A stretch of 64,000 bases of DNA, from positions 1 through 64,000 of the forward strand of contig NZ_JAIUCZ020000012.1 of assembly GCF_020176955.2 (NCBI RefSeq), read 5' to 3'. Below are positions 22,779 through 31,593 of this stretch, piece by piece. The notes under the pieces were generated by a model. The model was not told the origin of the DNA, ran no database searches, and saw only the letters and a program-made list of their open reading frames with translations. This stretch comes from Nocardia sp. alder85J. GTDB lineage: Bacteria > Actinomycetota > Actinomycetes > Mycobacteriales > Mycobacteriaceae. How positions within the stretch are numbered: position 1 is the stretch's first letter; the number at the start of each line of letters is the position of its first letter. The position numbers and the translations under genes are program-made.

Positions 22779-24667
22779 TACCACCCCATCCACGCACCGA
22801 CAGGTCGTCCGCCATGAGTACTGCCATTCCTGCTCGATCCTCTTCGCCCGCAACAGATCCCGTCCCTCAGGACGCGATCTCGATTCCCGCCCTGCACTCG
22901 GTGATCTTCGGTGAGGACCCGGTCGCGTCGTTGCGCATGCGGGACCGGGTCGCCGCGCTGGGGGACCGCCCCGACCCGGGCCCCGGGCACACCATCGACG
23001 ATCGGCTCCGCACCGGATATGGCTGCCTCCAGCGCATCTCGCGTGAGCTGGGCGGATCGCGTGCCCTCGCAGCGGATGTGGCGGCGGGGGTGGATCTGTG
23101 TGAATGGGCCGCGCAACTGGCCCCGCATCTGATGCCTTTCCTCACCGGACATCTCGATCTCGCCGTGGGCACGATCGCACGCCTGACCAACGGCGCACCG
23201 TATCAGCTGGAGGCACTGACCGACCTCGACGGCGTCGATGCCGTCGGGGTGATGGCGCTGACCGAGATCGGTCACGGCACCCACGCCGTCGACCTCGAGA
23301 CCCGCGCCGAATGGCGACCGGACCCCGTCCACCCTGACGGCGGCTGGTTCGACCTGCACACTCCGCGGCCGGAGGCCGCGAAACAACCCCCGAACGTCGG
23401 ACTGGACGGGATCGCGAAAATCGGGATCGTGCTCGCGCGGATGATTGCCTTCGGTCGCGACGAAGGCGTCTGGCCCTTCCTGGTGCGGCTGCGGACCCCC
23501 GCCGGCCCGGTCGATGGAGTGACGATCCACGCGATGACCGACAACCGGCACGGGCCGGTGATGGACCACGCGACCGTCACCTTCGACCACCTGCGGATAC
23601 CGGCGGACGCCTGGCTGCGCGGCGACCTGGCGCGCCTCGACGGAGACAGGTTCGAGTGCGCACTCGACCATCGCCAGCGGCTCGGCGAGGCGATCAGCGA
23701 ACTGGTCACCGGCCGGGTGAAACTGGGCCGCGCGGCCACCGCCAGCAGCCGCGCCGCGCTGGCGTTGACCGTCGGCTACGCCCCGCGCCGGCGTCTCGGC
23801 GACCAGACCCTGGCCGACCTCGACACCGTCCAGCGGGACCTGGTGACCGCGACCGCCGCCGCCTACGCCATGTCCGCGCTCGGCCACCACCTCACCGGGG
23901 CACTGATCGCCGACGATCCGGTCGCGCCGCTGCTGGCGATGCTGGGCAAACCGCTCTTGGTCACCACCGCCCGCGCCACCCTGGACACCTGCCGCCTGCG
24001 ACTGGGAGCCCAGGGCACCTCCGCCGCGAACTACCTCCCCGCCTGGATCGCGAACGCCAACGGGATGACCACCGCCGAAGGAGACGACAAGGCACTGCTC
24101 GCCGCCGCCGGCCACCGACTCGCTGCGACACCGGCCTTCGCGGCCGCCGCCGACACCGGCCTGTGGCGGCCCGAGAACCCCGACGAGGTGCCCTGGTGGC
24201 AGCAGATGCTGCACAACCGTCAGCGGACCATGCTCGCCGCCGCACGCCGCGACGACCCGCCGCGGGGCATCGTCGCGGTCGGCGCAGTCTGCGAAGCCAC
24301 CGCACTGGCCCTCGCCGTCGCGCAACGGCTGGCCGTCGACAGTCTCGCCGCCGCTGCCGCCCGGATCCCCGACCCACCGACCCGGGCACTGGTCAACGCC
24401 CTCACCGCCATCCAGGCCCTCACCACGATCCACGACCACGCCCACTGGTATGCCGCCCACGACCAATATCAACCCGAGGTCGCCGACACCGTCGACAGCG
24501 ACCTCGTCTACTACATCAGCATCGTCGCCGACCAACTGCCGGTGCTCACCCAGGCATTCGGCCTCCCGCTGCTCACCGCGCCGCTGGCACACCCCGACTA
24601 CGCGGCGAAATCGGCAGCTCATTATTCCGCACAGCCCGGGAGCGGGCCCGGCGTGCAGCGGAGCTGA
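22775..24667 (+). CDS. Acyl-CoA oxidase/dehydrogenase-like flavoprotein
   Basis: About 630 aa from the GTG at 22775 overlapping the P450 stop (an ATG at 22814 is the alternative). It follows the acyl-CoA oxidase layout: an FAD-contacting middle (GVMALTEIGHGTHAVDLETR), a VTFDHLRIP segment, an Arg-containing QRLGEAISELVTGRVKLGR helix, and TTAEGDDKALL, where the Glu matches the catalytic base position of acyl-CoA oxidases. It should oxidise an acyl-CoA to enoyl-CoA, using oxygen or an electron carrier. The last residues (QPGSGPGVQRS) are unlike the family, and an IS3 orfA remnant begins 2 bp after the stop, so the native C-terminus may have been replaced by the insertion. Confidence 0.82.
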   Translation: MIPPHPRTDRSSAMSTAIPARSSSPATDPVPQDAISIPALHSVIFGEDPVASLRMRDRVAALGDRPDPGPGHTIDDRLRTGYGCLQRISRELGGSRALAADVAAGVDLCEWAAQLAPHLMPFLTGHLDLAVGTIARLTNGAPYQLEALTDLDGVDAVGVMALTEIGHGTHAVDLETRAEWRPDPVHPDGGWFDLHTPRPEAAKQPPNVGLDGIAKIGIVLARMIAFGRDEGVWPFLVRLRTPAGPVDGVTIHAMTDNRHGPVMDHATVTFDHLRIPADAWLRGDLARLDGDRFECALDHRQRLGEAISELVTGRVKLGRAATASSRAALALTVGYAPRRRLGDQTLADLDTVQRDLVTATAAAYAMSALGHHLTGALIADDPVAPLLAMLGKPLLVTTARATLDTCRLRLGAQGTSAANYLPAWIANANGMTTAEGDDKALLAAAGHRLAATPAFAAAADTGLWRPENPDEVPWWQQMLHNRQRTMLAAARRDDPPRGIVAVGAVCEATALALAVAQRLAVDSLAAAAARIPDPPTRALVNALTAIQALTTIHDHAHWYAAHDQYQPEVADTVDSDLVYYISIVADQLPVLTQAFGLPLLTAPLAHPDYAAKSAAHYSAQPGSGPGVQRS

Positions 24668-24669
24668 GA

Positions 24670-25072
24670 ATGGCGAAGCGGTACTCTCCCGAAATCCGTG
24701 CGGAGGCCGTTCGTGTCGCGCTCGAGCATTTCGACGAATACGGGTCGGCGTACGCGACCGCACAAGCTCTCGGCCCCGGCCTGGGAGTCAACTACGCGAC
24801 GCTGACGCTGTGGCTCAAGAAGGCTCTCGCCGACGGAGCCCGCACGGGTAGACGACGCGCCCCTGTACCGCAGCCGCAGTCGGCAGTCGATGATCAAGAA
24901 GAATTGCAGCGCCTCCGCAGGGAGAACCACGAACTGCGGCAGGTCATGGAACTGCTCGGACTCGTTTTCGGGCTCTACTCCCGACCCTCACCGCAGGATC
25001 GCTGACAGCTACCGGCTGATATTCGTGCGGGCTCGAACACGGCAGGGTGCCGCTGTGGTGAGCGTGATGTGA
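24670..25072 (+). pseudogene. IS3-family transposase orfA remnant
   Basis: The ATG at 24670 encodes an IS3-type OrfA: MAKRYSPEIRAEAVRVALEH with a helix-turn-helix (ALGPGLGVNYATLTLWLKKA) and a leucine-zipper-like LQRLRRENHELRQVMELL. After about residue 100 the frame leaves the family. The continuation (PDPHRRIADSYRLI) lies in another frame starting near 24966, so a frameshift is likely. No OrfB with a DDE domain follows. The copy is therefore truncated and inactive. I could not define terminal inverted repeats. Confidence 0.7.
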
Positions 25073-25521
25073 TGTGGCACAGATCATTTCGTCCAGTGGT
25101 GTTCGGATGGGACGCGATCGCGTCACCGTCGCGGTGTCGCTGTCGCCGGTGCCGCAGCGACGAGGGCCGTGGCGGTCTCGAGTGGGTTGCCGCTGTCGAA
25201 TTACCGTGTCCGCGAGTTAATTTCGGTCGAATCGGGATGAAAGTCGTTCGTGAACATTGTGCTCGAGGCGTACCTCGATCTAGAGTGGGGTGGCGTCTCG
25301 CGTTCGCGAGGTTTCCCGGTTCCTCGATTCGGTTCCGGATGTTGCGCCGCTGCCCGGCTCCCTCGGTTGTTCGCTGATGGGTCTTCCCGGTCGCGGTCCG
25401 TGAGTGGGCTCCTGTGGCACACCGGATCGCCGTCGGCGTCCGGCTGTTCCTGCCTGGGGCGACTCGCGTCCGAAGACATCCTGCGATGGGTGACGTGGTC
25501 ACCCGGTGCCGAGGGGATTCG
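25073..25521 (+). promoter_or_regulatory. 449-bp gene-free region with palindromes, likely promoter of the conjugation operon
   Basis: No gene is supported here. It holds a perfect 14-bp palindrome GACGCGATCGCGTC (25111-25124), CGAGG/CCTCG around CGTA (about 25264-25277) and CTCGCGTTCGCGAG (about 25293-25306). An AT-richer stretch at 25199-25260 could contain promoter boxes. It is the only long gap before the long run of conjugation genes. It could also hold the origin of transfer. Confidence 0.5.
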
Positions 25522-26574
25522 ATGACCGAGACGTATCACCGCTGGCTGCGCCGATCCGTGATCATCGGCGTGATGCCGGTCGCGATCGCGACGATGATGG
25601 CATCCGCCGGTACCGCCGATCCCGGGCAGGCCGGGGTGACCGACAGCGGCCAGGCCGGTGTCACCACTCCCAGCGAACCCGCGCCCGCGCCCGCCCCACC
25701 GGCTGCGGGCCTGGCGGTGTTCGTGCCGGACCCCCCGCCTCCCTCGGTACCGGACCGGCCGGTGCCGCGCCCGCAGTGGACCGTGTCCCAGGCCGGTGAC
25801 ACCGACCAGCCCGAGGACACCACCGGCGACGCCACGCCGCCCGGCGACACACCGGCCCCTGCACCGGGCCCGCGGATTCTCCAGATCGGTGATACCCCGG
25901 TCCCCGTTCCGGACTGGATGGATCCCGGTCTCCAGGACAAGGTGCAAGCCTGGTCGGACTACATCGCCACTGAGATCGCGATCGGTTACGACGCGCTGGG
26001 CGTGCCCCGCGACGAGTCCGATCGACGGACCCTGTCGACGGTCTCCGGTGGTTTCGGCGGCGGCTATCTCGGGCTGGAAGTGGCCGGTATCGCCTCGGGC
26101 ATCCTCGGCTGCGTCGGCGGGATGGCTGTCGGCGCCGCCGTCGGGGCGGGCGTGGGCGCTGCGGGCCTCGGTGCGGGCGTGCTCGCCGGTGCTCTGGTCG
26201 GTGCCTCGGTCGGGTGCCCCGCCGGGGCGGCGATCGTCGGCCTGCCGGTCACCGCGGCGGGTGTCGCCGTGGGCGCGGCGATCGGCGCCGGAGTCGGTGC
26301 GGCTGTGGGTAGCCAGACCGATCCGGGCCCGGTCACCCCGCCGCCACCGCTGATCGACCCGCCGCAGGCCCCTTCGGACCCGGCACCGGACCCCGATCCA
26401 CCCGCGGACACCGCAAACCCGGATCCCGCGCCGGCACCGGATCCGCTGACCGCGGCCGCGGAAACAGTGTCAGCGGTCGCCGGCACCGTGGCGCAGGACG
26501 TGACGCATGCTGCGGCCTCTGTGGTCACGGCCGTGCAGCAGGCCTTGTTCCCGTCACCGGCACCCGCGCCGTAG
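25522..26574 (+). CDS. Secreted Ala/Gly/Pro-rich protein
   Basis: A 350-aa protein starting at the ATG at 25522 (GAGGGG upstream). A signal peptide (VIIGVMPVAIATMMASAGTA) is followed by a Pro/Ala/Asp-rich region. A central ~120-residue Gly/Ala-rich hydrophobic segment (AVGAAVGAGVGAAGLGAGVL and similar) has alternating small residues like a glycine-zipper membrane region. A Pro/Asp-rich tail follows. I recall actinobacterial relatives annotated only as insoluble domain proteins. It heads the conjugation operon and could be a surface or pore component at the mating contact (inference). Confidence 0.75.
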   Translation: MTETYHRWLRRSVIIGVMPVAIATMMASAGTADPGQAGVTDSGQAGVTTPSEPAPAPAPPAAGLAVFVPDPPPPSVPDRPVPRPQWTVSQAGDTDQPEDTTGDATPPGDTPAPAPGPRILQIGDTPVPVPDWMDPGLQDKVQAWSDYIATEIAIGYDALGVPRDESDRRTLSTVSGGFGGGYLGLEVAGIASGILGCVGGMAVGAAVGAGVGAAGLGAGVLAGALVGASVGCPAGAAIVGLPVTAAGVAVGAAIGAGVGAAVGSQTDPGPVTPPPPLIDPPQAPSDPAPDPDPPADTANPDPAPAPDPLTAAAETVSAVAGTVAQDVTHAAASVVTAVQQALFPSPAPAP

Positions 26575-26598
26575 TCGGCGACTCACGGGAGCAACGAC

Positions 26599-27300
26599 AT
26601 GATCGTCTCGGATCCTCGTACGGAACCCGGCCGCCGGGCACTGCCCTCGGTCGCCGACGCGGCACGGGCCCGCCGCCTCGATGACCCGGGCGCTGCGGGA
26701 CACCACCGCGACTGGGCTGATGACCTGGACGACCGGCTCACTGAGGCAGTGGCGCAACGACTTCCGCGTTCACACTGGAAGATTTCGCTCCGCACCGGCC
26801 TGATGGCGGGCATCGCGGCGGTGGCCCTGGCGGTGGCCGTGACAGTGCTCGCCCACCCGGCCCGGCCCCGGCCCGCACAGGTGCCGATCGCCGCTTCCTC
26901 GCCGACGGGATCGCCGTCGGCGGCTTCCGGTGACTGGTGCCCGGCGGCGACCCACGGTGACGTGGTGACCGGTGCCGGGCCCGGCGGGACCGACACCGGC
27001 CCGGACGCGATTCTCGCGTTCGAGAGTGGCTACTACCTCGCGCGCAGCGGCCCGCTGGCGCGACAGGCGACCACCGCCGACGCGGCAGTTCCGTCGGCGG
27101 ACGCGATCCAGCACGGCATCGACACCGTGCCACAGGGGACGACCTACTGCGTGTCGATCCGGCCGGACGGTGGCCCCGGCCGGTGGCAGGTCGACCTCAC
27201 CGAGCACCGGCCCGGGGCCGCAGCGGTGAGCTACCACCAGACCGTCACCACCATCGAGCAGGGTGCGCAGGTGCTGATCACCGGAATCACGGCACGATGA
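26599..27300 (+). CDS. Membrane-anchored protein with conserved extracytoplasmic domain
   Basis: A 233-aa protein. A charged N-terminus (about 60 residues) is followed by one membrane helix (GLMAGIAAVALAVAVTVLAH), a Ser/Pro linker, and an exported domain with two Cys (GDWCPAATHGD, TTYCVSIRP) and the pattern DAILAFESGYYLARSG, then HGIDTVPQGTTYC. Domains with this shape recur in nocardial conjugation clusters and may adopt an NTF2/VirB8-like fold, but I did not confirm this. The ATG at 26599 has GGGAG upstream. Its stop overlaps the next ATG. Confidence 0.7.
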   Translation: MIVSDPRTEPGRRALPSVADAARARRLDDPGAAGHHRDWADDLDDRLTEAVAQRLPRSHWKISLRTGLMAGIAAVALAVAVTVLAHPARPRPAQVPIAASSPTGSPSAASGDWCPAATHGDVVTGAGPGGTDTGPDAILAFESGYYLARSGPLARQATTADAAVPSADAIQHGIDTVPQGTTYCVSIRPDGGPGRWQVDLTEHRPGAAAVSYHQTVTTIEQGAQVLITGITAR

Positions 27301-29378
27301 GCACCCCTGGACACCCCGCCGACCGCCGGACCGCGCGCGCAACCCGTCGCCTCGCGGCCGAGCACTGCGGTCGTTTCCTCCACCGCCGGACAGCGGCAGC
27401 CTGCTGGTCCCTGCTGCTGGTGCTTCTGGTGATGGCCACCCGGTACCCGTGCGCAGTGGCGCAACCCGACACCGGCCAGCCCGGCCTCGCTACCGGCCAG
27501 GGATGCCCGGCCGTCGCCGGTGTGTTCGTCGCGGGCACCTGGGAAACGGGTCAGGACGCCGATCCGAGACAGCCGGTCGGGATGCTCGCCCCGATCGCCA
27601 CGGCACTCGGCCAGAAATTCGGTGCCGGGTTCACCGCGATCTTCCCCGCCTACCCCGCGCGTGCGATGGACGGTCTCGCCTACGGGGACAGCGAATCCCT
27701 GGGCGTCGCCGCAGCGTCACAGGCGCTCAGCGACCTCGCTGAGCGCTGCACCGCGACGAAGTTCCTGATCTCAGGCTATTCCCAGGGCGCCGACGCCGCC
27801 GGTGACCTCGCCGCCGCGATCGGGTGCCGCCGGTCCCCGGTCCCACCGTCGCGGATCTTGGCGGTGGGACTGCTCGCCGATCCCCAGCAGGGCACCGCGG
27901 GCGGCAAACTCGTGGGGCCGCCGGTCCAGGGAACCGGCATCCGTGGCACCCGGGCCGGCGGGTTCTGCGCACTGAGCGCGGTCACCGCCGAACTGTGCGC
28001 CACCGACGACCTCTATTGTTCGACCTCCGCCGCCAGCAACCCCGTGATCGCCGCCCTCGGGAGGGTCCTGACCCAACCGACCGGCGCGATGTCGGCACCC
28101 TCGTCGGCGACACAGGCTCCGGACTCCCCGGTGAGTACGAGCGCACCCGATTCCGCCGGAGTGACCCGATCACTGACGTCCGGTGTCGCCGAAACGGACC
28201 TCGCCCGGCTGCCCGCCGAGCTGACCGCCGTCATCGGCGCGAGCCGCAGCGGCGGCGCCGATCCGGCTGCGCTGACCGCGGCCGCCACCAACGCGCGCGA
28301 CACCCTCGGCCGACTGACCGACCTGTCGACCTGGATATCAGCCAATCCCGATGCCCGCCAACAATTGTCGACAGCGACACAGGGAACATCGGACCAGTCC
28401 GCAGGCCAGGTCCTCGACACGGTGGGGTCCGGGGCCTCGAACCTTTCCGCTGCCACGACCGCGCTGACCACCCTCATCACCGCACTGTCGGGCACGACCA
28501 CCACCGCCGGTGCGGGGCCTGACATCGCTTCGGCCGCAGATACACTCGCCTCGTCGACGGCGGCGCTGACGACCCCGGCCGACTTGCTCGCCCACGCCGC
28601 ACCGGCACTGTCGCTGCTGAAGCCGTCGACACTGATCGGCCAGGTCACCAATGTCGCGGCGAACACGCTCGCCTTCGGCGGTCACCTCCCCGAGATTCTC
28701 GACACCCTCGGCCGCATCCCCGCCGCGGTCACCGCCGGCGACACCGACCTCGCGGGCAAAGTCCGTACGGTGCACGACCTGTTCGGCACCGTGAACCACT
28801 TGTGTGAACCGCTGGTGCAGATGGCCGCCGGGGTGGATCTGCACACGGTCGCCGCGATCCTGGCCGCGATCCCGGATCCCTCCGGCGTGGCGGGCATCGC
28901 CTCGCTGGTCGTGAGCATGCTCGGCAATCTCGACGTGGTCGGGCTGGCCCGCCAGGTCGGGCAGTTGCAGGAAGATCTGTGGCACATCGTCGAAACCCTC
29001 ACCAGCGGTGCGGATCTGGCGACAATCGCGACGGCGTTCGTGCAGCTGATCCCCACCGTGCTGGGATTCGCCACCACCGCGCTGGACACGATCACCGGCA
29101 CGAAGTCCAGTCATGCCGACGACGTGACGGTCACCGGCTCCGGCGGGGTCACCGACCTGGCCGGACTGGCGTCCCAGCTGACCCAGGCGGCCTCTTCACA
29201 CGGTGCCGACGACGTGTCCCAACTGGTCGGCGACGGCATCACCGCGGCGTCGTTCGTCGGGTCCGGTGCGCATCAGTCCTACGACCGGTACGCCGTGGAT
29301 TCCTCCGGGCGCACCGCGGTGCAGTGGCTGACCGACTGGTTCGGCAACCGGATCCAGCAGGCCGGGATCGGGGCATGA
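27297..29378 (+). CDS. Large cutinase-family protein with long C-terminal extension
   Basis: 693 aa from the ATG at 27297 (ATGA overlap). A signal/anchor helix (WSLLLVLLVMATRYPCAVAQ) precedes a cutinase domain of about 220 residues: CPAVAGVFVAGTWETG, AIFPAYPARA, the nucleophile in LISGYSQGADAAGD, and the late Asp region DDLYCS. The following ~400 residues are Ala/Thr/Leu-rich helices ending in a WLTDWFGNRI tail, unlike free cutinases. This is the second cutinase of the element and is encoded inside the secretion operon. It might open or remodel the mycolate layer at the mating site (inference). Confidence 0.82.
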   Translation: MSTPGHPADRRTARATRRLAAEHCGRFLHRRTAAACWSLLLVLLVMATRYPCAVAQPDTGQPGLATGQGCPAVAGVFVAGTWETGQDADPRQPVGMLAPIATALGQKFGAGFTAIFPAYPARAMDGLAYGDSESLGVAAASQALSDLAERCTATKFLISGYSQGADAAGDLAAAIGCRRSPVPPSRILAVGLLADPQQGTAGGKLVGPPVQGTGIRGTRAGGFCALSAVTAELCATDDLYCSTSAASNPVIAALGRVLTQPTGAMSAPSSATQAPDSPVSTSAPDSAGVTRSLTSGVAETDLARLPAELTAVIGASRSGGADPAALTAAATNARDTLGRLTDLSTWISANPDARQQLSTATQGTSDQSAGQVLDTVGSGASNLSAATTALTTLITALSGTTTTAGAGPDIASAADTLASSTAALTTPADLLAHAAPALSLLKPSTLIGQVTNVAANTLAFGGHLPEILDTLGRIPAAVTAGDTDLAGKVRTVHDLFGTVNHLCEPLVQMAAGVDLHTVAAILAAIPDPSGVAGIASLVVSMLGNLDVVGLARQVGQLQEDLWHIVETLTSGADLATIATAFVQLIPTVLGFATTALDTITGTKSSHADDVTVTGSGGVTDLAGLASQLTQAASSHGADDVSQLVGDGITAASFVGSGAHQSYDRYAVDSSGRTAVQWLTDWFGNRIQQAGIGA

Positions 29379-30985
29379 GCATGAACGACGACGATGTCCA
29401 GCCCCGGCGAGTCCGCTGGGTGTGGCTGATCGTGGTGGGCCCGGTGTGCCTGTGCGTCGTGATCGGCCTGTCCGGTACCGGCGGCGACCATCACGGGAGC
29501 GGGAACTGCCTGCCCGACATGCCCGTGTCGGACACCACCATCGTCCGCTGGCCGCTGGACCACCGGGAGGTGTCCTCCCCGTTCGGGGACCGCGACGGCG
29601 GCTTCCACTACGGCACCGACTTCGCCGCACCCGACGGCACCCCGATCCTCGCCGCCACCTCGGGAACCGTCGCCGCCGCCGGGCCCGCGACCGGATTCGG
29701 CCAGTGGATCGTCGTGGACACCACACTCGACAACCAGCCGTACTCCACGGTGTACGGGCACATGCCCGACACCGGCGGTGTCCTGGTCCACGTCGGCGAC
29801 CAGGTCACCGCCGGTCAGCACATCGCCAACGTCGGCCACAACGGCGAAGCGTCGGGCCCTCATCTGCATTTCGAGGTCTGGCCGGGCGGACGCCTGTCCG
29901 GCGGGCACGCCATCGACCCCCTGCCGTGGCTGACCGGCCACGCCGGGCCGATGACCGCCACCACCGCCGATGCGGCGGCCCTCGCACAACCGGCTCCCGT
30001 CGGCGGGGACACCATGCTGGCGCCGCTGCCGGACTCGGTCGGCTCCGAAGATCACCTCCAGGTGGACACCATTCGGCTGGTTCGGCTGCTGCACGAACAC
30101 TTCCCGCAGATCCGCACGATCTACGGCTGGCGCGCCGCCGACCCGTACCCCGATCACCCCTCCGGCCGCGCCGCGGACTTCATGCTGCCGACGCCACCGG
30201 GGTGGGACAGCGACGACGGCAAGGCTCTCGGTGAGCAGATCGCCGACTACGTCATGTCCCACGCCGACGAATTACACGTCGTCTACGCGATCTTCCGCCA
30301 GGTCTACCGGCCCGCGCACGGCACGCCCAACACCATGGAGGACCGCGGCAGCCCCACGGAAAATCACATGGACCACGTCCACGTCACGGTGGAAGGACAC
30401 GGGTACCCCGCCGCCGGCCAGACCTACTCCGGCCTCACCGGGGACACCGCCGGATCCGGATGCGACCGGCCCGCGGCCGCGGGGGACACCACCGTGCGGC
30501 CCGGCGCCGTCCCCGATGCGTACTCGCCGTGGATCGCGCGCGCCGCACGCACCTGCCCGGAGGTGACAGCGCCGCTGATCGCCGCGCAGCTGGAGCAGGA
30601 AAGCGGGTTCCGTGACGTCGACAACCCGGCCTCCGGCGCACTGGGTCCGGCGCAATTTCTGCCGGAAACCTGGGCCGGCGAAGGCGTCGACGGCGACGGC
30701 GACGGCACCCGCGATCCCCACTCGATTCCCGACGCTGTGATGAGCCAGGCCTCCTACGACTGCAAGCTTGCGGCACAAGCGAAAAGCGATCTCGCGCAAG
30801 GCATTCTCCACGGGGACCTGACCCAGCTGTGGCTGTCGGCCTACAACTGCGGTCCCGCCGCCACCCGCGCCGCCGGACAGGTGTGCCAGAACCCGGAGAC
30901 CCTCGCCTACGTCACCGCAATCACCTCCCGCGCTGCCGCATTCACCTCCGGCTCGACGGATGTTCTCGCCGGAGCGCCCCGATGA
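29375..30985 (+). CDS. M23 metallopeptidase / SLT lytic transglycosylase fusion
   Basis: 536 aa. One N-terminal membrane helix (about 16-33) is followed by an M23 (lysostaphin-like) domain: the zinc ligands lie in FHYGTDFAAPDGT and in GPHLHFEVWPGG. A middle domain (YPDHPSGRAADFMLP through HMDHVHVTVEG) resembles the D-Ala-D-Ala carboxypeptidase-like family. A C-terminal SLT domain has the catalytic Glu in AQLEQESGFRDVDN and LSAYNCGPAA. It is the VirB1-like wall hydrolase of the conjugation machine, cutting both glycan and peptide bonds to let the channel pass. The start overlaps the previous stop (ATGA). Confidence 0.92.
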   Translation: MSMNDDDVQPRRVRWVWLIVVGPVCLCVVIGLSGTGGDHHGSGNCLPDMPVSDTTIVRWPLDHREVSSPFGDRDGGFHYGTDFAAPDGTPILAATSGTVAAAGPATGFGQWIVVDTTLDNQPYSTVYGHMPDTGGVLVHVGDQVTAGQHIANVGHNGEASGPHLHFEVWPGGRLSGGHAIDPLPWLTGHAGPMTATTADAAALAQPAPVGGDTMLAPLPDSVGSEDHLQVDTIRLVRLLHEHFPQIRTIYGWRAADPYPDHPSGRAADFMLPTPPGWDSDDGKALGEQIADYVMSHADELHVVYAIFRQVYRPAHGTPNTMEDRGSPTENHMDHVHVTVEGHGYPAAGQTYSGLTGDTAGSGCDRPAAAGDTTVRPGAVPDAYSPWIARAARTCPEVTAPLIAAQLEQESGFRDVDNPASGALGPAQFLPETWAGEGVDGDGDGTRDPHSIPDAVMSQASYDCKLAAQAKSDLAQGILHGDLTQLWLSAYNCGPAATRAAGQVCQNPETLAYVTAITSRAAAFTSGSTDVLAGAPR

Positions 30986-31593
30986 CCATGTCGCTACGCC
31001 CGCGCACCCCGATCCGGCTGCACGTGGCCGCCGCGCTCACCGTCCTCGCTGCCGGGTGCGCCTCGGCAGCCGGCCCGGTGCCGCAAGCCGGTGGGCCGCA
31101 GCACTGGTCACCCGGCGCGCTGCCGCCGGATCCGCCGCATCGGCCCGTCACCGCGGCGACCGTGCTGCCGCCGCCGCTGGGCGTGGTGGACCGGGCCGAC
31201 CCCGACGCGACCGCCCGCGCCGCGCTGACGGTCTGGTACGGGCAGAACACCTGCACCGATCGCGGCCCGCTCGATGCCGCCGCGCGCGCGATTCCGTTGC
31301 TGTCGGCCGGGCTGGCCGCCGCGGTCACCGGCACATCGCCGGTCACCGGACCCGGTGCCCGCTGGGACACCTGGGCGCGCGCCCGCGCCGTGGCCGCTGT
31401 CCGGATCGACGCGTCCACCGAAACCGTGCCACCGCCAACAGATTCGGAAGCGATCAGGGTCTACGTGGTCACCCGGGAGATGTACGGCCCGCAAGGAGAC
31501 CTCGTCGACACCGTGACCGACACCGTCGGGGTGCTGCTGCGCCGCGACCCGGCCCGAGGCTGGGAGGTCGCCCGTGTCGATCCCCGAGGATGA
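30982..31593 (+). CDS. Lipoprotein of the conjugation operon
   Basis: 203 aa from the ATG at 30982 (ATGA overlap). The lipobox LTVLAAGC places the lipidated Cys near residue 26. The mature domain begins after a Pro-rich spacer. The pattern ATARAALTVWYGQNTCTDRG, then WARARAVAAVRID, IRVYVVTREMYGPQ and ending WEVARVDP, resembles small NTF2/VirB8-like extracytoplasmic domains of conjugation systems. No enzyme motif is seen. It probably anchors part of the channel on the outer face of the membrane (inference). Confidence 0.78.
   Translation: MTMSLRPRTPIRLHVAAALTVLAAGCASAAGPVPQAGGPQHWSPGALPPDPPHRPVTAATVLPPPLGVVDRADPDATARAALTVWYGQNTCTDRGPLDAAARAIPLLSAGLAAAVTGTSPVTGPGARWDTWARARAVAAVRIDASTETVPPPTDSEAIRVYVVTREMYGPQGDLVDTVTDTVGVLLRRDPARGWEVARVDPRG

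Noticed and set aside
22619..24763. A 714-codon minus-strand frame opposite the acyl-CoA oxidase-like gene
   Set aside because: Antisense shadow of a gene with clear flavoenzyme motifs on the plus strand.
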